The notes beneath the pieces are model-generated. The model saw nothing but the letters and a program-made list of their open reading frames with translations. It made no database searches and had not been told where the DNA came from. A stretch of DNA of 64,000 nucleotides. Origin: Paenibacillus sp. HW567. Its GTDB lineage: Bacteria; Bacillota; Bacilli; Paenibacillales; Paenibacillaceae. The stretch covers positions 6,647,286-6,711,285 of the forward strand of contig NZ_KB910518.1 in the NCBI RefSeq assembly GCF_000374185.1. The letters are read 5' to 3'. Made by a program: the position numbers and the translations under genes. Of the stretch, positions 7,898 through 17,383 are shown piece by piece. Each line of letters starts with the position of its first letter. Position 1 is the first letter of the stretch.

Positions 7898-9055
7898 GTG
7901 GTTTATAATCATTCGGATCATAGCGTATTAAGACAAGAATTGCGTGGGTATTTGAGAAGTATCAGGAAATTATCTGAAGCAAACTACAAGAAAACTATAA
8001 AAAAATTTGACGAGGTTATTTTTACAGAGCAAAGAACTGGATTTATTAACGGGAAACCTGTGGAGCGGTTAGTAATCTTTTTACGGGGAACGGGCTGTTC
8101 TCTAACAACAGAAACAGGTGGATGCACATTTTGCGGCTTCTATAATGCGACGAATTTTGGTGGGCGGGTCTCTGATGAAGATTACATACGTCAAATCAAT
8201 AATATCTTGGTAACAAAGGCAAATGAACTTCAAAAATCTGAGATTGTTTGCTTATACAATGATGGAAGCATGCTGAATGAGAAAGAAATCAGTTTGAATG
8301 CGGTTACCAGCGTACTGAAGATCATCAGCGGATATAAGCACCTTAAGAAGATAGTCATGGAAGCCAGAGTAGAAGATATTTCAGAAAAAAAATTGAAGGC
8401 CGTAAAGGAAGCGACTGACCTGGATCTGGAAATTTCAGTAGGGTTCGAATCAGCGAATCCAATGATTCGGGATCTTTGTATTAATAAAAGCTTTGATAAT
8501 TCGGTGTTTGAAAGAAATGTAGCTATGGCCAATAAGTACAATATCAGCATAGTTCCGCTGCTAATGCTAAAACCGCCGTTCTTATCGGAAAAAGAAGCTA
8601 TTGATGATTATGTGGAAAGCCTGCGTTATCTTGAGCGGTTCAAGCTTAACCGGATTGATATGGAATTGCCTACGATTGAGAAATTTACTTTGATGCATGA
8701 ACTATGGAAACGGAATATGTATTCTCCCAGCAGGCTGTGGTCCGTTGTTGAAATTCTAAAGCGAAAACACGATTTGAATTTGAAAACAAAACTGTATATC
8801 AGTCCAACCAGCTATTCCGTACCTTCAGAATCCAGAGCCTCTAATTGTGTTGAATGCGATACAGCCATGTTCAATAAGTTTGGGGAATACAACATAATTG
8901 GGGATTTAAGCGTGTTCGAGCAACTGGATTGCCAATGTAAAAAAGATTGGATGGACATAATTCTTCATGAACAGTCCTCCGGAACTGAGCTGCCTGCAAG
9001 GGTCAGAGATTTACTAAATGTCCTTCAATATGATTATGCGGTTTCCGATACCTGA
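7898..9055 (+). CDS. radical SAM enzyme, Elp3/RaSEA-like
   Basis: This 385-residue protein carries a radical SAM cluster motif with spacing C-x8-C-x2-C (Cys67, Cys76, Cys79), the form seen in Elp3- and RaSEA (archaeosine synthase)-type enzymes rather than the usual C-x3-C-x2-C. The barrel-like core follows, with LEISVGFES as the SAM-site strand. Two further Cys pairs (317/320 and 345/347) near the C-terminus could bind zinc or a second iron-sulfur cluster. GTG 7898 is the preferred start, with GAGAGGTGG at 7884-7892 as ribosome site. As the first enzyme gene of the cluster it may tailor a carrier-bound intermediate; the substrate cannot be read from sequence. Confidence 0.8.
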   Translation: MVYNHSDHSVLRQELRGYLRSIRKLSEANYKKTIKKFDEVIFTEQRTGFINGKPVERLVIFLRGTGCSLTTETGGCTFCGFYNATNFGGRVSDEDYIRQINNILVTKANELQKSEIVCLYNDGSMLNEKEISLNAVTSVLKIISGYKHLKKIVMEARVEDISEKKLKAVKEATDLDLEISVGFESANPMIRDLCINKSFDNSVFERNVAMANKYNISIVPLLMLKPPFLSEKEAIDDYVESLRYLERFKLNRIDMELPTIEKFTLMHELWKRNMYSPSRLWSVVEILKRKHDLNLKTKLYISPTSYSVPSESRASNCVECDTAMFNKFGEYNIIGDLSVFEQLDCQCKKDWMDIILHEQSSGTELPARVRDLLNVLQYDYAVSDT

Positions 9056-9082
9056 ATTGGTGATGAAACGGAAGGGAGCAAT

Positions 9083-10597
9083 ATGAAAACTATTTTAGAT
9101 ATCATATATGACAGGGCAACTCACGAACCAGAACGGATATTATTCATTTCACACAATACGCCCATTCCATATGGCACATTTGTAACGATGATTGACCGGG
9201 TCGCCCAGAACATGCTGTCTTATGAAATCGGTAAAGATGATATTGTGAGTGTCAGTATCAGCGATCCTCTGGAATATATATATTGCTATTTTGCAGTATG
9301 CAGAATAGGTGCTATCGTCAATCCGATAAATATTCACCTGAAAAAAGGCGATCTATCAACGCTGCTTAATACTGTACAACCCGCCTTTATCGTGACAGAT
9401 GAGGAGAAAACAGCGTTAATTCAGGAAATATATGAGCCGAAGGCATATTCAAATGAATATTGTATTCGCTATCAATTGATTAAATCCCAGAATGATCCTG
9501 GGAATAATCTGCAGTTAAAGATGCCGTTATACAACCAGATTATGGGCTGTTATTTAAGCTCCGGCAGTACAGGTACACCTAAGTGTATATATTTAACCTA
9601 TGAGGCCTTGACAACAGCAGCCGGATTGTCTGCTGAGCAGTTCGGCTTCACCCGTCAGGATGTCATTATTTCTGCGCTTCCATTAACCCATCTATACGGT
9701 GGGAATACGATTCTTGCGGCGGGTATTTGGAGTGGGGCTGCTATGATTTTTGAAGATAGCTTTCAGTACCATTCACTTTTGACGAAAATGAAAGATTACA
9801 AGACAACTGTGTTTGCAGGGGTTCCGACTATGTTCGAATATATGAACAAACACGCGAAATTCACGGGAGCGGATTATGATCTTTCCTCACTAAGAATTGC
9901 GATTTCCGCAGGCGCGGTGTTGTCTCAACTAACCGCCTCGGAATTTCACCAATACTACGGCATCCCTGTTATTAATCATTATGGTCTTACCGAAGCCGCA
10001 GGCTTCATTAGTGCAAATGACCCTTCATTCGCGGATAATGCCAATTGTGTCGGCATTCCAAGTGCAAGATTTCACGTGAAGATTGTGAATGAGCGTAATG
10101 AAGAGGTTGGAGTACATGAAGCCGGGGAACTTCTGATCAAAGCTGATCATATCCAGCCTACACGGAAGAATCCAGAGGATGGAATCGTTGATCGATGGTT
10201 TGATAACGGCTTTTTGCGGACAGGTGACATTGTAAAACGTGGGGCTAAGGGAGAGCTGTATGTTGTCGGAAGAGTAAAAGACATTATTCTAACAGGCGGT
10301 TATGCGGTTAATCCGCTTGAAGTTGAGGAGTATATCCTGGGGCTAAATTGTGTTGCGGAATGTGTCGTTTTCCCAGCGAGCGATGAGCTTATGGGTGAAG
10401 TGCCATTTGCTGCTGTAGTTCTTGAATCCGATGATAACTTCTGTATTACGGAAATTTCGGAGCATTGTGTCCAAGGCTTGGCAAGTTACAAATGTCCGCA
10501 GCAGATCATCTGCCTCTCGGAACTGCCCAGAACTTCAACAGGAAAAGTAATGAGACAAGAGCTGATTCGCCAGTATGGTCAATTACAAGTGAGGTGA
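9083..10597 (+). CDS. stand-alone acid-AMP ligase (starter loading)
   Basis: This 504-residue ANL-superfamily enzyme activates a carboxylic acid as its adenylate and passes it to a thiol. Core motifs are in order: LSSGSTGTPK (A3), HYGLTEAAG (A5), TGDI (A7), GRVKDIILTGG (A8) and TSTGK with the catalytic lysine near the C-terminus. It has no fused carrier domain, and the next gene, eight bases on, is a free carrier protein, so that is the likely acceptor. The cluster also encodes a chorismate lyase, so 4-hydroxybenzoate is my preferred substrate; a fatty acid is the alternative. The substrate is inferred from context, not from pocket residues. Confidence 0.85.
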   Translation: MKTILDIIYDRATHEPERILFISHNTPIPYGTFVTMIDRVAQNMLSYEIGKDDIVSVSISDPLEYIYCYFAVCRIGAIVNPINIHLKKGDLSTLLNTVQPAFIVTDEEKTALIQEIYEPKAYSNEYCIRYQLIKSQNDPGNNLQLKMPLYNQIMGCYLSSGSTGTPKCIYLTYEALTTAAGLSAEQFGFTRQDVIISALPLTHLYGGNTILAAGIWSGAAMIFEDSFQYHSLLTKMKDYKTTVFAGVPTMFEYMNKHAKFTGADYDLSSLRIAISAGAVLSQLTASEFHQYYGIPVINHYGLTEAAGFISANDPSFADNANCVGIPSARFHVKIVNERNEEVGVHEAGELLIKADHIQPTRKNPEDGIVDRWFDNGFLRTGDIVKRGAKGELYVVGRVKDIILTGGYAVNPLEVEEYILGLNCVAECVVFPASDELMGEVPFAAVVLESDDNFCITEISEHCVQGLASYKCPQQIICLSELPRTSTGKVMRQELIRQYGQLQVR

Positions 10598-10604
10598 AGC
10601 TGCG

Positions 10605-10880
10605 ATGGACATGGATAAAGCGGAAGATCTGAACAAGATCATAACCATAATTAACGGGATTTTGAAAATGTGCCTGGGCAATGTGCCGGAGCTGGATCGA
10701 ATGATTCTGGAGGTGGACGGGAATTCCCTGCAACTAACGAGAATTGCAGCAAGTATCCAGCAAGAATTGGGAATTGACTTTCAGGTTGTGCATTTTTTTA
10801 TGTACCCGACGGTCTTTACCATAGCTAACCATGCTTTGGCCATCATAGATAACAAAAAATCACTGGAAGGTGATCACTAA
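10605..10880 (+). CDS. acyl carrier protein (starter carrier)
   Basis: This 91-residue carrier protein has the phosphopantetheine site DGNSL with Ser41 and predicted four-helix layout. It lies directly after the ligase and overlaps the start codon of the megasynthase gene by one base (TAATG), so the three are translationally linked. Its likely job is to hold the starter acyl group and deliver it to the ketosynthase that opens the next protein. GGTGAAG before ATG 10605 serves as ribosome site. Confidence 0.85.
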   Translation: MDMDKAEDLNKIITIINGILKMCLGNVPELDRMILEVDGNSLQLTRIAASIQQELGIDFQVVHFFMYPTVFTIANHALAIIDNKKSLEGDH

Positions 10881-13800
10881 TGAAAAGTACGAATATAGAC
10901 AATGACGTGGCCATTATTGGTGTTTCGCTTAGAATGCCGCAATGTGATAATCTTGAGGACTTTTGGAGGTTGCTGTCAGAAGGAACGGATTTGATCACGG
11001 ATATGCCGGAATGGCGAAGAACTTTCTTAGAAGAATACAGTGAAGAATTTCAGGGAGGATTGCCGCAGCAGGCCTATCTGGAGAATATTAATTTGTTCGA
11101 TAATGAACTTTTTCGATTGTCTCCGAAGGATGCCAGATACATGCACCCTACCCAGCGTTTATTTCTTGAAGTCTCCCATGAGGCCATTGAAGATGCTGGT
11201 TATGGAGGGGGGCAATTGTCGGGCAGCAGAACAGGTGTCTATGCGGGGATAAAGATCGAAGAAGAATATTTCAAATACAAGCAGGCGGTTACTGACATTG
11301 AAGGCATTGATGACACTACGCTGTATTTAGGCAATTTGCCCTCCATGCTCCCCAGCCGGATCTCTTATTATCTGGATTTAAAGGGGCCGACAATGCTTGT
11401 GGATACGGCTTGTTCATCTTCGCTTGTTGCGATTCATCTGGCTTGCAGCTCTATTATCAAAGGAGAAACTGACTATTCCCTTGCAGGTGGTGCCAGGCTG
11501 AATCTCTTCCCTGCTATGAATCGGACTATCGGGATTGAATCCTCCAGCAGCAGAACCAAATCGTTTGATAATACAGCCGATGGCAGTGGATTTGGGGAAG
11601 GCGCAGGGGTTGTGCTTCTGAAATCCTTGAAGAGTGCGATACAAGATAAAGATCATATTTATGCTGTAATCAAAGGAAGTTCAATTAACCAGGACGGAAT
11701 TACCATAGGGATTACAGCTCCCAATGTTCATGCTCAAGCAGACGTTCTTAGGGAGGCGTGGGACAATGCAAACATTAATCCCGAGGAAATTACGTATATT
11801 GAAGCGCATGGAACAGGTACAAAGCTTGGAGATCCTATTGAAGTTGAGGGATTACGTCTGGCTTTCGAGAACTATACGGCGAACAAGCAGTTTTGCGCGA
11901 TAGGCTCTGTAAAAAGCAACTTGGGGCATCTGCACGAGGCGGCGGGTATAGCGGGGTTATTAAAGACTGTACTTATGCTGAAGGAAGGTAAACTTCTTCC
12001 GAGCATTCATTATTCTGAGCCTAACGAACAGATTGATTTCGAGAAATCTCCGGTTTTTGTAAATAGCAAGTTAGCTCCCTGGGATGTAACGAGAAAAATA
12101 TGCGGAGTAAGCTCATTTGGTCTAAGTGGAACCAATTGTCATGTCGTGCTTGAACAAGCACCTGAAAGCACCCGCAAGACGGAGAGATCAAGCAATTCAA
12201 GACCCAATATCCTGGCTATATCGGCAAAATCTAAGCATTCATTACTAAAGCTTGCGGAGCATTATGCCGCCTATTTAACAACAACAACCGAGGATATAGA
12301 CGATATTTGCTTCACTCAGAGCACGGGCAGAGGACATTACCGGCACAGCTTCTGCGTATTTTTCACAAATGTGGATGAATTGCTGAAAGAGCTTGGAGAA
12401 TTTATAAGTACGGGTGAGTCTAACCACTATAAAGATATTGATGGTTCCCGTAAATTCAGCCGGCGCTCCAATGAGCTGCTCCTGTTGTTGAGAGAAGGCG
12501 AAGCACCAGAAGGGCTTTGGCGTGAGCTGTGCCAGTTGTATCTGGATGGAATTAATATCGAGTGGCGAATGCTGTATGACAATCAAGGCCGTGTAAGAGT
12601 ACCGTACTATCCCTATGACAAAAAAGAATGCTGGATTCATCTCCCGGCATCATTCTCCCGAATTGGCCGTCCTTCGTACAAGGACAAGGGTAACGATAAG
12701 GTCCAGGAACATGATGTGGCTGCTGCTGAATTGCTTCCAGTCATAGGGCTGCAGCATACCATAAATACATTAAGCAGTATTTGGGAAGAAATACTTGAGT
12801 ATGATGATGTAGATGTTCACGCTTCATTTTACGAATTGGGCGGAGACTCCATTTCAATGCTGATTATTATTGATCTCATCAAAAAGGAGTTCTGCTTAGA
12901 TATTGGTGTCAAAGAATTTCACCGTTTGGGCAGCATAGCGGATATTGCAGAATACTTGGCATCACAGGCCAATGACGAATCCAGAGAGAATCAAACGGTA
13001 CCTTTCGCGGAGAATCCTTCAGTTGATTGGGGGGATACGGAGTATTTCCCGATAACTGAGGTGCAAAGTGCCTATTTGATTGGTAGAGACGAAAGATTTG
13101 AATTGGGGGGGATTTCAAACTATGTATTTTTGGAGATTGAATCGCCCTTGGTCATTGAACGGGTCAATGCCAGCCTCCAGCAGCTGATTCATAAATATTC
13201 TACTTTAAGAACTGTATTCCGCCTGGATGGTTACCAAAAGATCTTGGAGGACGTTCCTCCGTATACCATTCAAGTTGTGGACTTGAGGCATTTAGATCCA
13301 TTGGAGCAAGATAAACAATTGGAAATAGCACGCGAAGAGTACGCCCGTTCAATGTTTGACGCCACGAAGTGGCCATTGTTTGAGGTTAAGGCGTATGCGG
13401 TCTCGGATACATTGCATCATTTGTTTTTTAGCTTCGACCTGCTGATTGTGGATGCAAGGAGTTTACAGAAATTTGCAGCGGAATTGATGAATGTCTATGC
13501 TGAACCGGAATGTCTCCTACGGCCCTTAAGTTTTGACACCAGAAACTACATGACCGCTTATTCTCAATTGAAGAATACGGCACAATATGTTGAGGACAAG
13601 GTGTATTGGCTCTCCAGGCTTAATTCATTTCCAACGCCGCCTTTGCTCAATCTGCAGCAGCCTGTGTCTTCGGTCAGGAAGCCAAACTTCAAGCGGATCA
13701 GTCAATCTCTGATTGCTGACCAGTGTGAGAAGCTTAAGGGTCTGGCGAAATCTCATGAAGTTACAATGTCAGCGCTCTTATGCACGTTATACAGTTATGT

Positions 13801-16800
13801 GCTTGCACATTGGAGCAATCAATCGCAGCTGGCGCTTAATTTAACATCCTTTAACCGTCTTCCGGTTCATCCCGAGGCTAAGGAGATGCTGGGCGACTTC
13901 ACCTCGATTATTCCGATTGCGGTTATGTTTGATAGCTCATCCATATGGGCCGAAACCCGGAAGCTGCATGCCACATTACTGGAAGCGCTTGAGCACAGAT
14001 TATTCGATGGCGTGGAATTTATAAGAGAGTATTCCAGATACCATAGTCTGGGCTTCCAGGCAGCGATCCCGGTTGTCTTTACAAGTATGATCAGTGAAGA
14101 CAGCAAGGGCTGGGGGCATTGGTCCCGGATAGGAGAGGTAAGAACTTTATACGGTCAAGGCTCGCAGGTGTATCTGGACCACCAAGTCATGGAGAATAAC
14201 GGTGAACTGGTGATTGGCTGGGATTATGTAGAGCAATTGTTTGAACAGGAAACAATAGATTCCATGTTCACATATTACATATCTCTTATAAAGAGAGTTA
14301 TAGATGGAGCAGACAGCTTCTTGGCGGTTCAAGAGGTAGAAGGAATTAGCGAACATGAAGCCCTCCTTACTTCGGGGACTACCTTACAAGATTTAATAGA
14401 AAGTCAGGCTAAGAAAACACCCAATGAAATTGCAGTGATCCACGGCAATGAACAGATGACTTATTCTCAGCTCATGACGGAATCCAATCGCCTGGCCCAT
14501 TATTTGCTGGACCATCATGTTCAGAAGGGTGATCGGATAGGAGTCTATGCAACCCGTGATTTGCGGTCAATTGTTCATGTCCTTGCGGTGTTAAAGGCAG
14601 GAGGGACCTATGTTCCGATAGATCCCAAGTCGCCTGAAGCCTATCAGAATCATATTCGGCACAATAGTCATTGCCAACTCGTGCTTGGAGAACAGGAATT
14701 GGATTACAGTCGATATTCCTGTGACTTACCGGAAATATCATATAATCCAGCGGACATAGCCTACATCATATATACCTCAGGAAGTACTGGTCAGCCTAAG
14801 GGCGTGCTTATTACGCATATGGCTGCTGTGAACACAATTACAGATATTAACCGGAAATTCAATGTTACGACTGGTGATCGGATCATAGGTTTGTCATCCT
14901 TATGTTTTGATTTGTCGGTATACGATATTTTTGGCGCTCTAATTTCAGGTGCCACCCTGGTACAGGTTGATGACCCGACTAACCTCTCCGGGATTAGGCG
15001 GATCATGGAGAAGGAGAATATCACCATATGGAACACTGTCCCTTCACTCATGGGCTTGATGGTCGATTATTTGTCACCGGATGCCAGGGATGACCATTTA
15101 CGGCTGGCTTTATTGAGTGGAGACTGGATTCCGATGAATTTGCCAGAACAGATCACGGCGCATTTTACAGCTGCTTCCGTTGTCAGTCTTGGAGGAGCCA
15201 CAGAAGCCTCAATATGGTCTATCTATTATCCAATAACCCATATTGAAGATTCCTGGAGCAGTATTCCCTACGGATACAGCCTGGATAATCAGAAGGTTAT
15301 GGTATTGAACTTCAATTTGGAGTGCTGTCCGGTCGGTATAGAAGGTGAACTTTATATTGGAGGGGCCGGGGTGGCCGAAGGGTATCAGGGCGATCCAGAG
15401 AAGACATCCCTTTCTTTCATTCATCATCCGGAACACGGAAGGCTGTATAGAACCGGTGACTATGGATTGCTCCATAAAGACGGCTACATTGTATTTTTGG
15501 GCAGAAGAGATTTCCAGGTGAAAAATAGAGGCTTCCGGGTTGAGCTGGGGGAGATCAATACTGCGCTCATAAAACATCCCGAGGTTAGTAAAGCCGTTAC
15601 GATGATGCAAGAGGCAGAGAACGATCCGACGGATAAGAAATTGATCTCGTATATCACGAAAGGTGACAGTCAATATCCTGGAGATGATAGAGGCACAGTA
15701 GGAGAGTGGGGGTACGTCTTTAATGAAATATACACCCAATCCCAGAAGGGGATTACTCATGATTTCAGTGGCTGGATAAGCAGCTATGACTACAAGCTAA
15801 TTCCTACTGTGGAGATGGAGGAATGGCTGGATCAGACGGTTCAAAGGATTCTATCCCTATCCCCGCAAAGAGTACTGGAAATTGGCTGTGGGACGGGACT
15901 GATCCTGCATGCTGTAGCACCTCAGGCAGTATTTTATCATGGGATAGATTTATCTGAAATGGCGGTGAGCAGGCTCTCCGAGTTCTACAAGGATCATAAA
16001 GACACGATTTTCCTTGAAGAGCGAATGGCGAATGATTTGTCAGGGATTCAAAGCCAGTCCTTTGATGTAATCATCATAAATTCTGTCTCGCAATACTTCC
16101 CTAACGCGGGTTACTTTTTATCTGTATTGAAGCAATCTATTGATAAGATCGCCGGATGTGGAGAAATTTTCATCGGAGATATTCGGGATTTATCACTATT
16201 GCCGGCATTTTATTCTTCAACCTTATTATATAGAGCTAAGCAGGATAAGACAGTCCAAGAGCTATTAGATGAGATTCAGAGATCCTTGGAGTCGGAGAAG
16301 GAGCTGTGCATTCATCCGCAGCTCTTCAGGCACTTGAAAGATTGGGAGCCCAGAATTTCAGCTATAGACATTTTGCCGAAGGAAGCTTGCTACGCCAACG
16401 AGCTTAGCAAGTTCAGATACGATGTTATTATTCATATCGGTGACGAGCCGGCGGCTTGCTCTGATTCTGGCATGAGCCGGGTAGAGCTGGAGGAGTCACT
16501 ATTGACTCACGGACAACTGAACAGATTGCTGGAAATGGAAGAACCCGTCTTGATTACTGAGATGATGAATTCCCTTGTGGCTAAGGATATTCAGAATTAC
16601 GATCTGCTGATGGCTCAATCCGGGAACACGCCGATCTCTGCCGTTACATTGACGAGCAGTGAAGATGATGCTGTTGCCGTGAGTGAACTGCGCGGACGGA
16701 TTGCGGAATCCGGCAAGCAGCTGCAGTTCAGATACAGTGAGATGGGGAAGTCAGATATTCTAATCACTACCCAGCCGGAAGGCTTTAATCTGCTGAATGA

Positions 16801-17371
16801 GAAGTCTCCAGCTGGCTTACAGAATACCGATTTGAATGAATACTTTAATATCCCTGCAAGCAGCTCCAGGCAGCAGGGAAATACTGCTGCACTGAAGGAA
16901 TATTTGCGCACACTGCTGCCGTCATATATGGTTCCTGACTTTATTGTCGAGGTCGACGATATTCCACTAACCGCCAACGGAAAAATAGATTACAAGTCAT
17001 TTCCAAAACCCAAAATAGCGGCGGGGGAACAGCATGAAGCCAATCATGATCAGCTGACACCTTTACAGAAGCACCTTGCTACCATTTGGGCAGAAATCTT
17101 AAGAATCCAGAATATTGGGATAAATCATAATATCTTTGAATTGGGAGGGAACTCCATCGTAATCACAAGGATCATTCATCAGATCAATAGAGAGCTGGAG
17201 CTTGATCTATCTATTAAGCAAATTTACGACAACCCAACTATCCATCTGCTGAGCCTGGAACTGGAAAACATTATGAGTAAAGAGAAATCCTTTATATTGG
17301 ATAATTTGCAGTATGTGCATTCTTTGTCCGAGGATGAGCTGGATGAGTTAATTCAAAAACTCGAAATATGA
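10880..17371 (+). CDS. hybrid PKS-NRPS megasynthase: KS-ACP-Cy-A(Cys)-MT-PCP
   Basis: 2163 residues. The ketosynthase (about 8-425) has the full triad Cys178 (DTACSSS), His310 (EAHGTGT) and His350 (KSNLGH). Both linkers that normally flank an acyltransferase are present (ISAKSKHSL..., then YYPYDKKECW) but the acyltransferase core is missing. A carrier domain follows (Ser657 in GGDSIS). The next domain is a heterocyclization (Cy) domain, about 715-1145, with D853-LLIV-D858 in place of HHxxxDG, plus QSAYLIGR and QVYLDHQ. The adenylation domain (A3 at 1295) reads DLYNLSLIW, the cysteine code. A methyltransferase (VLEIGCGTG at 1665) is inserted between A8 and A10. The last carrier has Ser2092 (GGNSI). 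The C-terminal tail LSEDELDELIQKLEI looks like a docking element. Expected work: one C2 extension, then Cys addition, cyclization to thiazoline and methylation. Confidence 0.93.
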   Translation: MKSTNIDNDVAIIGVSLRMPQCDNLEDFWRLLSEGTDLITDMPEWRRTFLEEYSEEFQGGLPQQAYLENINLFDNELFRLSPKDARYMHPTQRLFLEVSHEAIEDAGYGGGQLSGSRTGVYAGIKIEEEYFKYKQAVTDIEGIDDTTLYLGNLPSMLPSRISYYLDLKGPTMLVDTACSSSLVAIHLACSSIIKGETDYSLAGGARLNLFPAMNRTIGIESSSSRTKSFDNTADGSGFGEGAGVVLLKSLKSAIQDKDHIYAVIKGSSINQDGITIGITAPNVHAQADVLREAWDNANINPEEITYIEAHGTGTKLGDPIEVEGLRLAFENYTANKQFCAIGSVKSNLGHLHEAAGIAGLLKTVLMLKEGKLLPSIHYSEPNEQIDFEKSPVFVNSKLAPWDVTRKICGVSSFGLSGTNCHVVLEQAPESTRKTERSSNSRPNILAISAKSKHSLLKLAEHYAAYLTTTTEDIDDICFTQSTGRGHYRHSFCVFFTNVDELLKELGEFISTGESNHYKDIDGSRKFSRRSNELLLLLREGEAPEGLWRELCQLYLDGINIEWRMLYDNQGRVRVPYYPYDKKECWIHLPASFSRIGRPSYKDKGNDKVQEHDVAAAELLPVIGLQHTINTLSSIWEEILEYDDVDVHASFYELGGDSISMLIIIDLIKKEFCLDIGVKEFHRLGSIADIAEYLASQANDESRENQTVPFAENPSVDWGDTEYFPITEVQSAYLIGRDERFELGGISNYVFLEIESPLVIERVNASLQQLIHKYSTLRTVFRLDGYQKILEDVPPYTIQVVDLRHLDPLEQDKQLEIAREEYARSMFDATKWPLFEVKAYAVSDTLHHLFFSFDLLIVDARSLQKFAAELMNVYAEPECLLRPLSFDTRNYMTAYSQLKNTAQYVEDKVYWLSRLNSFPTPPLLNLQQPVSSVRKPNFKRISQSLIADQCEKLKGLAKSHEVTMSALLCTLYSYVLAHWSNQSQLALNLTSFNRLPVHPEAKEMLGDFTSIIPIAVMFDSSSIWAETRKLHATLLEALEHRLFDGVEFIREYSRYHSLGFQAAIPVVFTSMISEDSKGWGHWSRIGEVRTLYGQGSQVYLDHQVMENNGELVIGWDYVEQLFEQETIDSMFTYYISLIKRVIDGADSFLAVQEVEGISEHEALLTSGTTLQDLIESQAKKTPNEIAVIHGNEQMTYSQLMTESNRLAHYLLDHHVQKGDRIGVYATRDLRSIVHVLAVLKAGGTYVPIDPKSPEAYQNHIRHNSHCQLVLGEQELDYSRYSCDLPEISYNPADIAYIIYTSGSTGQPKGVLITHMAAVNTITDINRKFNVTTGDRIIGLSSLCFDLSVYDIFGALISGATLVQVDDPTNLSGIRRIMEKENITIWNTVPSLMGLMVDYLSPDARDDHLRLALLSGDWIPMNLPEQITAHFTAASVVSLGGATEASIWSIYYPITHIEDSWSSIPYGYSLDNQKVMVLNFNLECCPVGIEGELYIGGAGVAEGYQGDPEKTSLSFIHHPEHGRLYRTGDYGLLHKDGYIVFLGRRDFQVKNRGFRVELGEINTALIKHPEVSKAVTMMQEAENDPTDKKLISYITKGDSQYPGDDRGTVGEWGYVFNEIYTQSQKGITHDFSGWISSYDYKLIPTVEMEEWLDQTVQRILSLSPQRVLEIGCGTGLILHAVAPQAVFYHGIDLSEMAVSRLSEFYKDHKDTIFLEERMANDLSGIQSQSFDVIIINSVSQYFPNAGYFLSVLKQSIDKIAGCGEIFIGDIRDLSLLPAFYSSTLLYRAKQDKTVQELLDEIQRSLESEKELCIHPQLFRHLKDWEPRISAIDILPKEACYANELSKFRYDVIIHIGDEPAACSDSGMSRVELEESLLTHGQLNRLLEMEEPVLITEMMNSLVAKDIQNYDLLMAQSGNTPISAVTLTSSEDDAVAVSELRGRIAESGKQLQFRYSEMGKSDILITTQPEGFNLLNEKSPAGLQNTDLNEYFNIPASSSRQQGNTAALKEYLRTLLPSYMVPDFIVEVDDIPLTANGKIDYKSFPKPKIAAGEQHEANHDQLTPLQKHLATIWAEILRIQNIGINHNIFELGGNSIVITRIIHQINRELELDLSIKQIYDNPTIHLLSLELENIMSKEKSFILDNLQYVHSLSEDELDELIQKLEI

Positions 17372-17383
17372 GGTGGATGTATC

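Noticed and set aside
9083..10597. Ligase as a fatty acyl starter enzyme for a lipopeptide
   Set aside because: Possible, but the chorismate lyase in the same operon gives a simpler aromatic starter, and no fatty-acid-specific gene is present. Kept only as the alternative.
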